Positions 24,964 through 32,698 of a stretch of DNA of 64,000 bases are shown here, piece after piece. Every line of letters begins with the position of its first letter. Positions within the stretch are counted from its first letter, which is position 1. A program made the translations under genes and the position numbers. The notes below the pieces were generated by a model. That model was not told where the DNA came from. It did not search any database and worked only from the letters and a program-made list of their open reading frames with translations. The DNA is from Streptomyces sp. NBC_00554 (GTDB lineage: Bacteria > Actinomycetota > Actinomycetes > Streptomycetales > Streptomycetaceae), in assembly GCF_041431135.1 (NCBI RefSeq), contig NZ_CP107799.1:3596001-3660000 (forward strand). Reading direction: 5' to 3'.

Positions 24964-25386
24964 TCAGAAGGGATCGGTGAACGAGATCGGCTTGCCGGTG
25001 GCGTGGGCGTATGCGATCTCCCTGCTGGTGGACTCGCCGATATACCCGCCTGGGTTGACGACCAGAACCCGGTCAGCCAGGTCGATCTTGCGCAGGTGGA
25101 GGGCGTCCAGCGCGGTCTTCTGCTCGTTGGTGATCAACTCGTCTGCTTCGTGATCCTCGGCGCGCAGGAAGACGCCTGGCGCGACGACGATGACACCTGC
25201 GAAGGTCAGATCACGGTTCGCCGCGCTCATCTCGTGCACGAACCGGGTAGAGCCGCAGATGCAGACAATCTCAGGTCGGTCGGGCACGGCTCCGTCCTTC
25301 GGGTCGAACGGGAAACCGTCCGTGTGCGCGCAGCCATCACAGACGGGCAGACGAGCCAACACTTTACGCAGCGAGACGGACACCAC
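24964..25386 (-). CDS. Hypothetical protein, DUF4406/deoxyribosyltransferase-like
   Basis: 140 residues. IVCICGSTRFVHEM, VIVVAPGVFL, ADRVLVVNPGGYIGESTSRE and AYAHATGKPI resemble the nucleoside 2-deoxyribosyltransferase-like fold (DUF4406-type proteins often carried by phages). An N-terminal CDGCAHTDG could bind a metal. The start is a GTG at 25386; an internal start at a GTG near residue 34 (VPDRPEI) is possible. Activity on nucleosides is not established. Confidence 0.6.
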   Translation of the reverse strand: MVSVSLRKVLARLPVCDGCAHTDGFPFDPKDGAVPDRPEIVCICGSTRFVHEMSAANRDLTFAGVIVVAPGVFLRAEDHEADELITNEQKTALDALHLRKIDLADRVLVVNPGGYIGESTSREIAYAHATGKPISFTDPF

Positions 25387-25774
25387 GCGGCTGCACTGTC
25401 ACAGGCGGGAGGCGTGGCCCGTGCTGGGAATGACGCTGCTCGACGCCACACCGAACTCCGCGCCCCTCATCCCCACCGCCTCTCGCCGCAGCTTCAGTTG
25501 CCGCCCCACCGCACTCCAGAAACCCATGCTCCGGTGCCGTGGGTGGTCTTCCCCAAGAAACACGAGAGGGAAAGAAACCGACCAAACCCCACCCCTCCCT
25601 CCCGCCCGTGGCGCAGCGTCACCCTCGCGAGTGAACATCACCAACTCAGCTGGATTTCGGCCTGGTTGCTTGCCTTACGCTCGCCGCAACACAAACGCAG
25701 ACATACAACGGCCCTCGCCGGGACTGCAATCCCAATGCGAGGGCCTCACCACCAAGGAAGAAAGCCGCTTCCCG
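25387..25774. other. Divergent intergenic region (388 bp)
   Basis: Base composition is less GC-rich than the neighbours over 25540-25720. It contains the hairpin at 25710-25745. The frame of the next gene stays open through it but has no coding-like composition. Confidence 0.5.
25710..25745 (+). promoter_or_regulatory. Hairpin in the leader of the winged-helix gene
   Basis: GGCCCTCGC (25710-25718) pairs with GCGAGGGCC (25737-25745), a 9-bp stem with an 18-base loop, ending about 30 bases before ATG 25775. It could act as an attenuator or an mRNA-stability element. Confidence 0.5.
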
Positions 25775-26623
25775 ATGGATACGCAAAACCTTAGCGCGCC
25801 CTCGCGCGCCCAGTCCGGTATCGCGGGCAAAAACCACCCCCGCACGGGCGGGCTCGACCACGATCACACCCGCCACTCCACCCGCTTCACGGTGGTCGGC
25901 AACCACCTCGTCCAGCACGCGGAGCTGTCTCTCCTCGCGATCGGGCTGGCCTGCCACATCCAGTCTCTCCCCAAGCGCGCCCGCGTCGACATCAAGACCC
26001 TCGCCGCCCGCTTCCCCGAGGGCACGACCCGTATCGCCGCCGCCCTGCGCGAGTTGGAGGCCCACGGCTACCTGCGCCGCGAACGCCAACGCGTCCCCGG
26101 CGGCCGCATCGTCAGCCGCACGATCTCCTGCAACCAGCCCGGACGACGGAACCATGACGAGCCCGACCACACCCCGGCCCCGGCGAAGAAGCCCCGCCCG
26201 ACCCGCAAGAAACCTCTCCCCGCCGTCCCGCAGCCGTCGTACCCCTCCCCCACCCTCCTCCAGCAGGCCACCGACCTCCTCGCCGGCCTCCGCCGCGAGG
26301 ACCCCCGCCTGCTCCTCACGACCAACGACACCAGCCACCTGGCCCCCGGCGTCGCCGCCTGGCTGGAACGCGACCTCACCCCCACCGCCGTACGCCAAGC
26401 CCTGACCACGGATCTCCCGGACCCCCTGTGCCGCCCGGCAGCCCTCCTGGCCCACCGCCTGACCACCCAGCTGCCACCGCCACCCCCGTTCCGAGCCCCC
26501 TCATCACCACCACCCGTCCGACACCCGCTCCGGAACTGCGACGACTGCGACCGCGCCTTCCGAGGCCCGGAACCAGGCCGCTGCCGCGACTGCCGTGACC
26601 GAATCCCCGCAGTGACCATCTGA
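25775..26623 (+). CDS. Winged-helix DNA-binding protein with C-terminal zinc ribbon
   Basis: 282 residues. HAELSLLAIGLACHIQSL, RVDIKTLAARFPEGTTRIAA and ALRELEAHGYLRRERQRV form a winged helix-turn-helix (about 48-115), the type often seen in Streptomyces replication-like or regulatory proteins. A Pro/Lys-rich linker and a helical domain follow. The C-terminus has CDDCDRAF and CRDCRD, a four-cysteine zinc site. ATG 25775 is preceded by AAGGAAGAAAG. Target sites are unknown. Confidence 0.75.
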   Translation: MDTQNLSAPSRAQSGIAGKNHPRTGGLDHDHTRHSTRFTVVGNHLVQHAELSLLAIGLACHIQSLPKRARVDIKTLAARFPEGTTRIAAALRELEAHGYLRRERQRVPGGRIVSRTISCNQPGRRNHDEPDHTPAPAKKPRPTRKKPLPAVPQPSYPSPTLLQQATDLLAGLRREDPRLLLTTNDTSHLAPGVAAWLERDLTPTAVRQALTTDLPDPLCRPAALLAHRLTTQLPPPPPFRAPSSPPPVRHPLRNCDDCDRAFRGPEPGRCRDCRDRIPAVTI

Positions 26624-26752
26624 CCGCCGGCTGCGGTGCCCAGAACGAGAGACCCCGACACGACCATGGCCAGTCCTCAGCACGTGTTCTCTGCCCACTC
26701 CCGTCGGCAGCCCGGCCGGATACCCTGGCCCGAGCGCCCACAGGAGGACACG

Positions 26753-27100
26753 ATGAGCACCCAGTCCGAACACGGACACGAGCTGATCCCCCGTCCAGAA
26801 CTGACGCCGGATGCCCTCCGTGCGGCCCTCGCCGTGGTCGCCCCGGGACGTCTCGACGAGATGCAGGCCATGAAGGACGAGGCCTTCGCCAAGGCTGTCG
26901 AGTGGCAGTCCCTCAGCCCGGTGCAGAGCTGGGTGCTGATCTGGGCCAAGGAGATCGAGATCGCCCGTCGCCCGGACCTGACCGCCCGCTACGACCAGGC
27001 GCAGAAGGACCTGGAGCACGAGGATCCGGCCATCGCGCAGGAAGCTCTTCGCGAGCTGAGCGCGGTCCTCGAAGAGGCCCTGAAGGCAGTTCGCGAGTGA
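26753..27100 (+). CDS. Small DUF6247-like protein, putative antitoxin
   Basis: 115 residues, helical. The N-terminal tail is proline/histidine-rich, then TPDALRAALAVVAPGRLDEM, a Trp-rich core (PVQSWVLIWAKEIEIARRPD) and a C-terminal coiled coil (EALRELSAVLEEALKAV). It resembles the DUF6247 family of Streptomyces as I remember it; this is not verified. A strong AGGAGGA precedes the ATG. The stop overlaps the next start as GTGA, so the two are translated together. Small size, coupling and partner type suggest an antitoxin-first module. Confidence 0.65.
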   Translation: MSTQSEHGHELIPRPELTPDALRAALAVVAPGRLDEMQAMKDEAFAKAVEWQSLSPVQSWVLIWAKEIEIARRPDLTARYDQAQKDLEHEDPAIAQEALRELSAVLEEALKAVRE

Positions 27101-27354
27101 GTTGGAAATGGGAGTACGCCTTCGGGGCCGAAGAAACCGCGCGCGCCGCTCCGGCAGACTTCCTGGCCACTGTTTCCTGCAGGGCCGACGAACTGGTCAG
27201 GGCGGCCGAAGCTCTTCACGTCCGCGGCCGCGCCCATGAGGGCATCGACCCGAAAGGCGGCGAGATCATCGTCTCCGGCGGCTGGTTCAGGTACCAGGTC
27301 GTCGTGCGGAGCGAACGCGTCTACGTCGTCCAGATCACCTACCTGGGATTCTGA
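27097..27354 (+). CDS. Small RelE/ParE-like protein, putative toxin
   Basis: 85 residues from GTG 27097. A helical N-terminal half (ELVRAAEALHVRGRAHEG) is followed by a beta hairpin ending RVYVVQITYLGF, reminiscent of the last strands of RelE/ParE folds. Catalytic residues cannot be assigned. The GTG overlaps the TGA of the upstream gene. Assignment as a toxin rests mainly on context. Confidence 0.6.
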   Translation: MSWKWEYAFGAEETARAAPADFLATVSCRADELVRAAEALHVRGRAHEGIDPKGGEIIVSGGWFRYQVVVRSERVYVVQITYLGF

Positions 27355-27377
27355 GCCTCTGACGACGCCTGAGCCGC

Positions 27378-27415
27378 CGGGCCGGTGAGGGGGCCACCGC
27401 CACCTCACCGGCCCG
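27378..27415. terminator. Bidirectional terminator between convergent genes
   Basis: A 13-bp perfect stem (27378-27390 with 27403-27415, GGGCCGGTGAGG type) and a 12-base loop lie between the toxin-like gene and the GntP gene, which converge. Confidence 0.85.
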
Positions 27416-27432
27416 AGCAAGCCGCCGTACCC

Positions 27433-28917
27433 CTACACGAACAAACTCAACACCGCCGCCACCGCGAACCCCGCCACCGACAGCACCGACTCCAGGACCG
27501 TCCAGGACTTCAGGGTGTCGCGCTCGCTGATGCCGAAGTACTTCGCCACCATCCAGAAGCCGCCGTCGTTGACGTGCGAGGCGAAGATCGAGCCTGCCGA
27601 GATCGCCATGATGACGAGGGCGACGAAGGCCTGGGAGTGGTCGCCCTCGGCGAGGAGGGGGGCGACGATGCCGGCCGTGGTGACGATGGCGACGGTGGCC
27701 GAGCCCTGGGCGACGCGCAGGACGACGGAGATCAGGTAGGAGAGGACGAGGACCGGCAGGCCGACGTCGTTGAAGGTGTCCGAGAGGGCCTGGGCGACAC
27801 CGCTGGCCTTCAGTACGGCGCCGAAGATGCCGCCCGCGCCGACCACGAGCAGGATGTTGCCGACCGGCTTGAGGGATGAAGTCGACACCGTTTCAAGGGA
27901 CTTGCGGGACCAGCCGCGCCGGATGCCGAGCAGGTAGTACGCCAGGAGCAGGGCGATGGTCAGGGCCACGAACGGGCTGCCGAAGAACTCGATCACCGAG
28001 CGGGTGGTGGAGGGGTCGAGCGCGATCGAGGAGAACGTCGCCGCCAGGATCAGCACCAGCGGCGTACCGATGATGCCGATGACGGTGCCGAGGGGGACCG
28101 GGCTCTCGCGCGGCTCGACGCCGGACGCCCGCTGCTCCTCCCGTACGGCCAGCTTGGCTTCCGCCGCGGCCTCGACCATGTCCTGCGGTACGGCGACGAA
28201 GATCCGCTTGCCGATCCAGGCGGCGTAGACCCAGGCGGCGGCCACGGCGGGGAGTCCGCAGACCACGCCCATGAGGATGACCCAGCCGAGATCCACGTGC
28301 AGGAGTCCGGCGGCGGCCACCGGGCCCGGGTGCGGCGGCAGGAACGCGTGCGTCACGGACAGACCCGCGAGCAGCGGCAGGCAGTACAGCAGGATCGACT
28401 TGCCGGAGCGCTTGGCGGCGGCGTACACGATCGGCGCGAGGACGAAGATGCCGACGTCGAAGAAGACCGGGATGCCGAAGATCAGGCCGGTGAGGCCCAT
28501 CGCGAGCGGGGCCCGCTTCTCGCCGAACAGCCCGAGCAGCCGGGACGCCAACACCTCGGCGCCGCCGCTGACTTCGAGGATCGCGCCGAGCATCGTGCCC
28601 AGGCCGATGATGATCGCGACATGGCCGAGGATGCCGCCCATGCCGGACTCGATGACCGAGACGGCCGTGGATCTCTGGACGGTGCCGAAGAGTTCCGTGA
28701 CCGACAGCCCGGCCGAGAGGCCGACGGCTATGGAGACGGCGAGCAGCGCGACGAAGGGCTGGAGCCGCAGCTTGATGATGAGGACGAGCAGGAGGGCGAT
28801 GCCGAGGGCGGCGACCGTGAGCAGTCCGGCGGTGCCGTCGATGAGGAGGAGCAGGCCGCCGGTGTGGGGTGGGGTCTCGGGGACGGGGGCTGTCGCTGCG
28901 AGCGGATAGGAGAGCAA
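27433..28917 (-). CDS. GntP-family gluconate-type proton symporter
   Basis: 494 residues with about 12-14 transmembrane helices and GntP motifs (GLGTMLGAILEVSGGAEVLA, GIPVFFDVGIFVLAPI, HAFLPPHPGPVAAA, VLRVAQGSATVA, HVNDGGFWMV). GntP members import gluconate and related aldonic acids. TTG 28917 is chosen: AGAAGAGG lies six bases upstream, while upstream frame sequence is not hydrophobic. Last gene of the kinase-IclR-RidA-GntP series; 123 bases separate it from the RidA gene. Context suggests import of an amino-aldonic or aldonic acid. Confidence 0.92.
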   Translation of the reverse strand: MLSYPLAATAPVPETPPHTGGLLLLIDGTAGLLTVAALGIALLLVLIIKLRLQPFVALLAVSIAVGLSAGLSVTELFGTVQRSTAVSVIESGMGGILGHVAIIIGLGTMLGAILEVSGGAEVLASRLLGLFGEKRAPLAMGLTGLIFGIPVFFDVGIFVLAPIVYAAAKRSGKSILLYCLPLLAGLSVTHAFLPPHPGPVAAAGLLHVDLGWVILMGVVCGLPAVAAAWVYAAWIGKRIFVAVPQDMVEAAAEAKLAVREEQRASGVEPRESPVPLGTVIGIIGTPLVLILAATFSSIALDPSTTRSVIEFFGSPFVALTIALLLAYYLLGIRRGWSRKSLETVSTSSLKPVGNILLVVGAGGIFGAVLKASGVAQALSDTFNDVGLPVLVLSYLISVVLRVAQGSATVAIVTTAGIVAPLLAEGDHSQAFVALVIMAISAGSIFASHVNDGGFWMVAKYFGISERDTLKSWTVLESVLSVAGFAVAAVLSLFV

Positions 28918-29040
28918 GGGGGACCTCTTCTTAAGTGCATAGAGCTTTCGGGCGTGGGGGATCGCGGCACGGCGCCCAAGGGATGACGGGCGCCGCACCG
29001 TGACGACGTACGGGGTGCGGGAGAGGTGGGGAGAGGAGCG

Positions 29041-29451
29041 TCAGCCGAGTACGGCCAGCGCGTCGATCTCGATGAGGAGTCCGGCCGGCAGACCGACGTA
29101 GACCGTCGTGCGGGCGGCGGGGGGCGCGGTGAGGCCCTGCTCCTCGAAGTAGGTGTTGTAGATGCCGTTCATCTCGGCGAAGTGGTCGACGTCGGTGAGG
29201 TAGACGCGGATCATCATCACGTCGTCCCAGCTCGCGCCGCCCTCTTCGAGGATCGCCTTGACGTTGGCGAGGGTCTGGAGGGTCTGCTCGCGCAGCGCCG
29301 GACCTGCGGTCGTGGGCGGCTGGCCCTCGACGGCCGGGAGGAAGCCGACCTGCCCGGCGACCTGGAGGATGTTCCCCTTCCGCACGCCGTGCGAGAACTT
29401 GGCGGGCGGGGTGGCGTGGGTCTTGGGGGTGAGGGCGATCTTGTCGGTCAT
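29041..29451 (-). CDS. RidA-family enamine/imine deaminase
   Basis: 136 residues of the YjgF/YER057c/UK114 family: SHGVRKGNILQVAGQVGFLP, LREQTLQTLANVKAIL, MIRVYLTDVDHFAEMN, and AARTTVYVGLPAGLLIEIDA with the conserved Arg that binds the imine carboxylate. RidA hydrolyses reactive enamine/imine intermediates released by PLP-dependent dehydratases. It sits in the same regulon as a fold-type III PLP enzyme. The ATG lies seven bases after the IclR stop, with GGAATGAG upstream. Confidence 0.92.
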   Translation of the reverse strand: MTDKIALTPKTHATPPAKFSHGVRKGNILQVAGQVGFLPAVEGQPPTTAGPALREQTLQTLANVKAILEEGGASWDDVMMIRVYLTDVDHFAEMNGIYNTYFEEQGLTAPPAARTTVYVGLPAGLLIEIDALAVLG

Positions 29452-29458
29452 GCCGTGC

Positions 29459-30238
29459 TCATTCCTTCGGGGCAGCTGGGGCGGCTTCTCTGGCGGTGGG
29501 CTTACCTGAGTACTCGCGGCTGATGGTGTCCGCCGTACGGCGCACCAGCGGGAGCAGGGTGAGGAGTTCGTCGGCGGTGACGACGACGTTGGGTGCGGAG
29601 ACGGACATTGCGGCGACGACCCGTCCGTCGGTTCCGCGGATGGGGGCGCCCACGCAGTTGATGGACTCCTCGTGACCACCGAGGTCGGTGGCCCAGCCCT
29701 GTTCGCGCACCGTGGCCAGCTCCTTGAGGAAGGCGGGGGCGTTGGGGATCGAACGGGCCGTGTACATGGGGTAGTCGAGCTTGTCGGCGAGCGCGCGCCG
29801 CTCGGGCTCGGGCAGATCGGCGAGGAGCAGCTTCGCGACGGCGGCGACGGTGATGGCGACGGGCTTCCCGATCCGCGAGTACATCCGCACCGGGTACCGG
29901 CTCTCCACCTTGTCGATGTAGAGGACCTCCTTCTCCTCGTACACCGCGAGGTGGACGGTGTGCCCGCACTGCTCGTTCAGCCGTACGAGGTGGGGGTGGG
30001 CGATCTCCCGGATGTCCAGGTTCTCCACCGCCTCCTGGGCGAGGGCGAAGAGGCGGGCGCCGAGGCGGTAGCGCTGGTCGGACTGGCGGTAGACGAGCCC
30101 GTGCTCGTGCAGCGTGCGCAGGAGGCGGAGCGCCGTGGACTTGTGCACGCCGAGCCGGTCGGCGACCTGCCCGAGGTCGGCGGGGCCCTCGGCGAGCAGC
30201 GGCAGGATGCTCAGCGCTCGGTCGACGGTCTGGCTCAT
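29459..30238 (-). CDS. IclR-family transcriptional regulator
   Basis: 259 residues: N-terminal winged helix-turn-helix (TVDRALSILPLLAEG, GQVADRLGVHKSTALRLLRT) and C-terminal IclR effector domain (VYEEKEVLYIDKVES, INCVGAPIRGTDGRVVAAMS). KdgR, the 2-keto-3-deoxygluconate regulator, belongs to this family. The ATG overlaps the kinase stop as ATGA. It most likely binds the palindrome at 31353-31373 and responds to a pathway intermediate. Confidence 0.93.
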   Translation of the reverse strand: MSQTVDRALSILPLLAEGPADLGQVADRLGVHKSTALRLLRTLHEHGLVYRQSDQRYRLGARLFALAQEAVENLDIREIAHPHLVRLNEQCGHTVHLAVYEEKEVLYIDKVESRYPVRMYSRIGKPVAITVAAVAKLLLADLPEPERRALADKLDYPMYTARSIPNAPAFLKELATVREQGWATDLGGHEESINCVGAPIRGTDGRVVAAMSVSAPNVVVTADELLTLLPLVRRTADTISREYSGKPTAREAAPAAPKE

Positions 30239-31254
30239 GGGGTACGTACCTCCTCGTCGGCCCGCGTGACGGCTTCGGTCCAGCCGGGGCCGAGTCGAAG
30301 TGTCCCCCACGCCTCGTCGTCCAGAGCGGCCAGCCGGTCGGCGTGGTCGCGGGAGGGAGGCGCGGCCAGGTCACCCGGGACGGTGAGGGCGGCCGCCGCC
30401 ATGAGGTGGCCGTGCCGGAGCCGGTCCCTGGCGGGGAGCCCGCGCAGGGTCGCGGAGAGGAACCCGGCGGCGAAGGCGTCACCGGCGCCGACGGCCGCGA
30501 CGACGTCGACGTGGACGGAGGGCGCGAACGTTGCCCGGTCGCCGTCGAAGAGGGTGGCGCCCCGGACACCCTGCTTCACGACCAGAGTCCGGGGTTCGGG
30601 CAGCGCGGCGCGGATCGCGGCCGGGCCGCCGGTGACACCCCAGGCGGTCTCGGCCTCGTCCTCGCCGACGAAGACGAGGTCGCTGCCGCGGGCCAGTTCC
30701 AGGAGGACGGGACCCGATTCCTGGCGGTCCCAGAGGTTCACCCGGTGGTTGATGTCGAACGAGACGAGGGGTTGGCCGGGGCGCTGGGAGGTCAGCTCCC
30801 GCAGCAGGGCCAGGCAGTCGTCGGACAGCGCGGCCGTGATGCCGGAGAGATGCAGCACACGGCCGGACCGGACGGCGTCCAGGTCCATGTTGTCCACGGT
30901 CATCGCGGAGGCGGCGGATCCGGCCCGGTAGTACGCCACCTCGTGCGCGTCGGTCGCCCGGTCGCCCGCCGTGCGGAAGTAGATGCCGGTCGGACGCGCG
31001 GGATCCCGTCGTACGGCGGAGGTGTCCACGCCGTACGAGGCGATCGCCTCCACCAGGTGATCGCCGAACCCGTCCGCGCCGACCCTGCTGACCCACTGCA
31101 CGGAGTGACCGGTGGCGGCGAGCACACACGCCACGTTCGACTCCGCGCCGCCGATCCCCCGCTCGAACGACGGGACATCGGCCAGGCGCCCCGGCCCGGA
31201 CGGCAGGAACGTGACCATGGACTCGCCGAGTGCTACGACGTCGAAGGCGGTCAC
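30235..31254 (-). CDS. PfkB-family sugar kinase, KDG-kinase-like
   Basis: 339 residues from GTG 31254. PfkB signature 1 is GGAESNVACVLAATGHSVQW; signature 2 with the catalytic Asp is GAGDAFAAGFL. FDINHRVNLW resembles the DxNxRxxLW segment of 2-keto-3-deoxygluconate kinases. The predicted reaction is ATP-dependent phosphorylation of 2-keto-3-deoxygluconate, giving KDPG for the Entner-Doudoroff aldolase. First gene of the minus-strand operon and divergent from the PLP enzyme gene. Other ketose substrates remain possible. Confidence 0.88.
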   Translation of the reverse strand: MTAFDVVALGESMVTFLPSGPGRLADVPSFERGIGGAESNVACVLAATGHSVQWVSRVGADGFGDHLVEAIASYGVDTSAVRRDPARPTGIYFRTAGDRATDAHEVAYYRAGSAASAMTVDNMDLDAVRSGRVLHLSGITAALSDDCLALLRELTSQRPGQPLVSFDINHRVNLWDRQESGPVLLELARGSDLVFVGEDEAETAWGVTGGPAAIRAALPEPRTLVVKQGVRGATLFDGDRATFAPSVHVDVVAAVGAGDAFAAGFLSATLRGLPARDRLRHGHLMAAAALTVPGDLAAPPSRDHADRLAALDDEAWGTLRLGPGWTEAVTRADEEVRTP

Positions 31255-31345
31255 GATGGCTGGGGCCCCTTGCTCTCTCGGGCAACGGCATCGGCACCGT
31301 TGACCCTGCGTTGGCTGGGATGTTAGACAGCAGTAAGCGACATAC

Positions 31346-31373
31346 GCAATGAGCGTTGCATATACTGCAACGC
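31346..31373. promoter_or_regulatory. Palindromic IclR-type operator in the divergent promoter region
   Basis: GCGTTGCA, TATAC, TGCAACGC (31353-31373) is a perfect 8-bp inverted repeat with a 5-base spacer. An overlapping GCAA/TTGC pair (31346-31359) extends it. It lies 28 bases before the start of the PLP enzyme gene and 99 bases from the kinase start, so one bound regulator could control both directions. Confidence 0.85.
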
Positions 31374-31400
31374 ACCTCATCAGGAAATCCGGGAGGCCCC

Positions 31401-32678
31401 ATGGGCGCCGACACCGCCGCAGCACAGCTGGCCGCTCTCACTGCGGACCGCGTCGACCACCGCTTCAAGGGCCTCCCCCCGGACGCCCAGGGCCTGACCG
31501 TCGGCGAACTGGCCGCCCAGCGCCGCAACCTCTTCACCGACGGCTTCACCACCCCCGTCCTCGCCCTCTCCGCCGAGCGCCTGGACCACAACCTCGCGCT
31601 CATGGAGACCTACGCCACCCGTCACGGCCTCGCCTTCGCCCCGCACGGCAAGACCTCGATGGCCCCGCAGCTGTTCTGGAAGCAGATCGAGCACGGCGCC
31701 TGGGGTATCACCCTCGCGGTCCCCCACCAGGTGCGCGTGGCAAGGGAGTTCGGCATCGACCGGATCTTCCTCGCGAACGAACTCGTCGACGCACCGGCCC
31801 TGCGCCACATCGCCTCCGAACTGGCGGCGGACCCGGACTTCCGCTTCATCTGCTACGTCGACTCCGTACGCGGCGTGGAGCTGATGGACGCCGCGCTCTT
31901 CGGAGCCCCCCGCCCCGTGGACGTCGTCGTAGAACTCGCCGCCGGTGAGGGCGCCCGTACCGGCGTCCGTACGGAGGCGGAGTGCGCGGCGGTCGCCGAC
32001 GCGGTGGCCGGGACGGCGACGCTGCGGCTGGTCGGCGTCGCGGGCTACGAGGGCGAGGTCCCGCAGGCCGACCCCGAGCGCGTGCACGCGTGGCTGCGCC
32101 GGCTCACCTCGCTGGCGGCGGACTTCGACAAGGCGGGCCGGTTCACGGGCCTCGACGAGATCGTCGTCAGCGCGGGCGGCAGCGCCTGGTTCGACGCGGT
32201 GGCGGACGTGTTCGCGGAGATGCCCGAACTCTCCCTCCCCGTACTGAAGTTGCTCCGCTCCGGCGCGTACGTCTCGCACGACGACGGCCACTACCGCAAG
32301 CTCACCCCCTTCACCCGCGTCCCCGAGGAGGGCGCCCTGCACCCCGCCTTCCGGCTGTGGGCCCAGGTCGTCTCCCGGCCCTCCCCCGACCAGGCCTTCG
32401 TCAACGCGGGCAAGCGGGACGCCGCGTACGACCTCGATCTGCCGGAGGCCCAGGTGGTCCGCCGCGACGGCACCGAGCGCCCGGCCACCGGCGTCACGGT
32501 CAGCGGGCTCTCCGACCAGCACGGCTGGCTCCGCACGGCCCCGGAGGCGGACGTCCAGGTCGGCGACTGGCTGGGCATGGGCCTGTCCCACCCCTGCACG
32601 TCCTTCGACAAGTGGCAGCTGATCCCGCTCGTCGAGGCGGACGGCACGGTCGTCGACTACATCCGCACCTTCTTCTAG
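31401..32678 (+). CDS. Fold-type III PLP enzyme (D-serine dehydratase/D-threonine aldolase-like)
   Basis: 425 residues. An alanine-racemase-type N-terminal barrel carries the PLP lysine in APHGKTSMAP (Lys84). The C-terminal beta domain has the metal site HPCTSFDKW (His397, Cys399) as in zinc-dependent D-serine dehydratase. The family includes D-serine and D-threo-hydroxyaspartate dehydratases, D-threonine aldolase and, from memory, a Pseudomonas D-glucosaminate dehydratase that yields 2-keto-3-deoxygluconate. The neighbouring KDG-kinase-like, GntP and RidA genes favour the last activity. GGGAGG precedes the ATG. Confidence 0.85.
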   Translation: MGADTAAAQLAALTADRVDHRFKGLPPDAQGLTVGELAAQRRNLFTDGFTTPVLALSAERLDHNLALMETYATRHGLAFAPHGKTSMAPQLFWKQIEHGAWGITLAVPHQVRVAREFGIDRIFLANELVDAPALRHIASELAADPDFRFICYVDSVRGVELMDAALFGAPRPVDVVVELAAGEGARTGVRTEAECAAVADAVAGTATLRLVGVAGYEGEVPQADPERVHAWLRRLTSLAADFDKAGRFTGLDEIVVSAGGSAWFDAVADVFAEMPELSLPVLKLLRSGAYVSHDDGHYRKLTPFTRVPEEGALHPAFRLWAQVVSRPSPDQAFVNAGKRDAAYDLDLPEAQVVRRDGTERPATGVTVSGLSDQHGWLRTAPEADVQVGDWLGMGLSHPCTSFDKWQLIPLVEADGTVVDYIRTFF

Positions 32679-32698
32679 GAGAGCAGGAGACAGCTGTG

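Noticed and set aside
31982..32698. D-aminoacylase extended upstream
   Set aside because: The extension lies over the PLP enzyme gene in another frame; the conserved N-terminus MDLVIRDAEVVDG starts at 32699.
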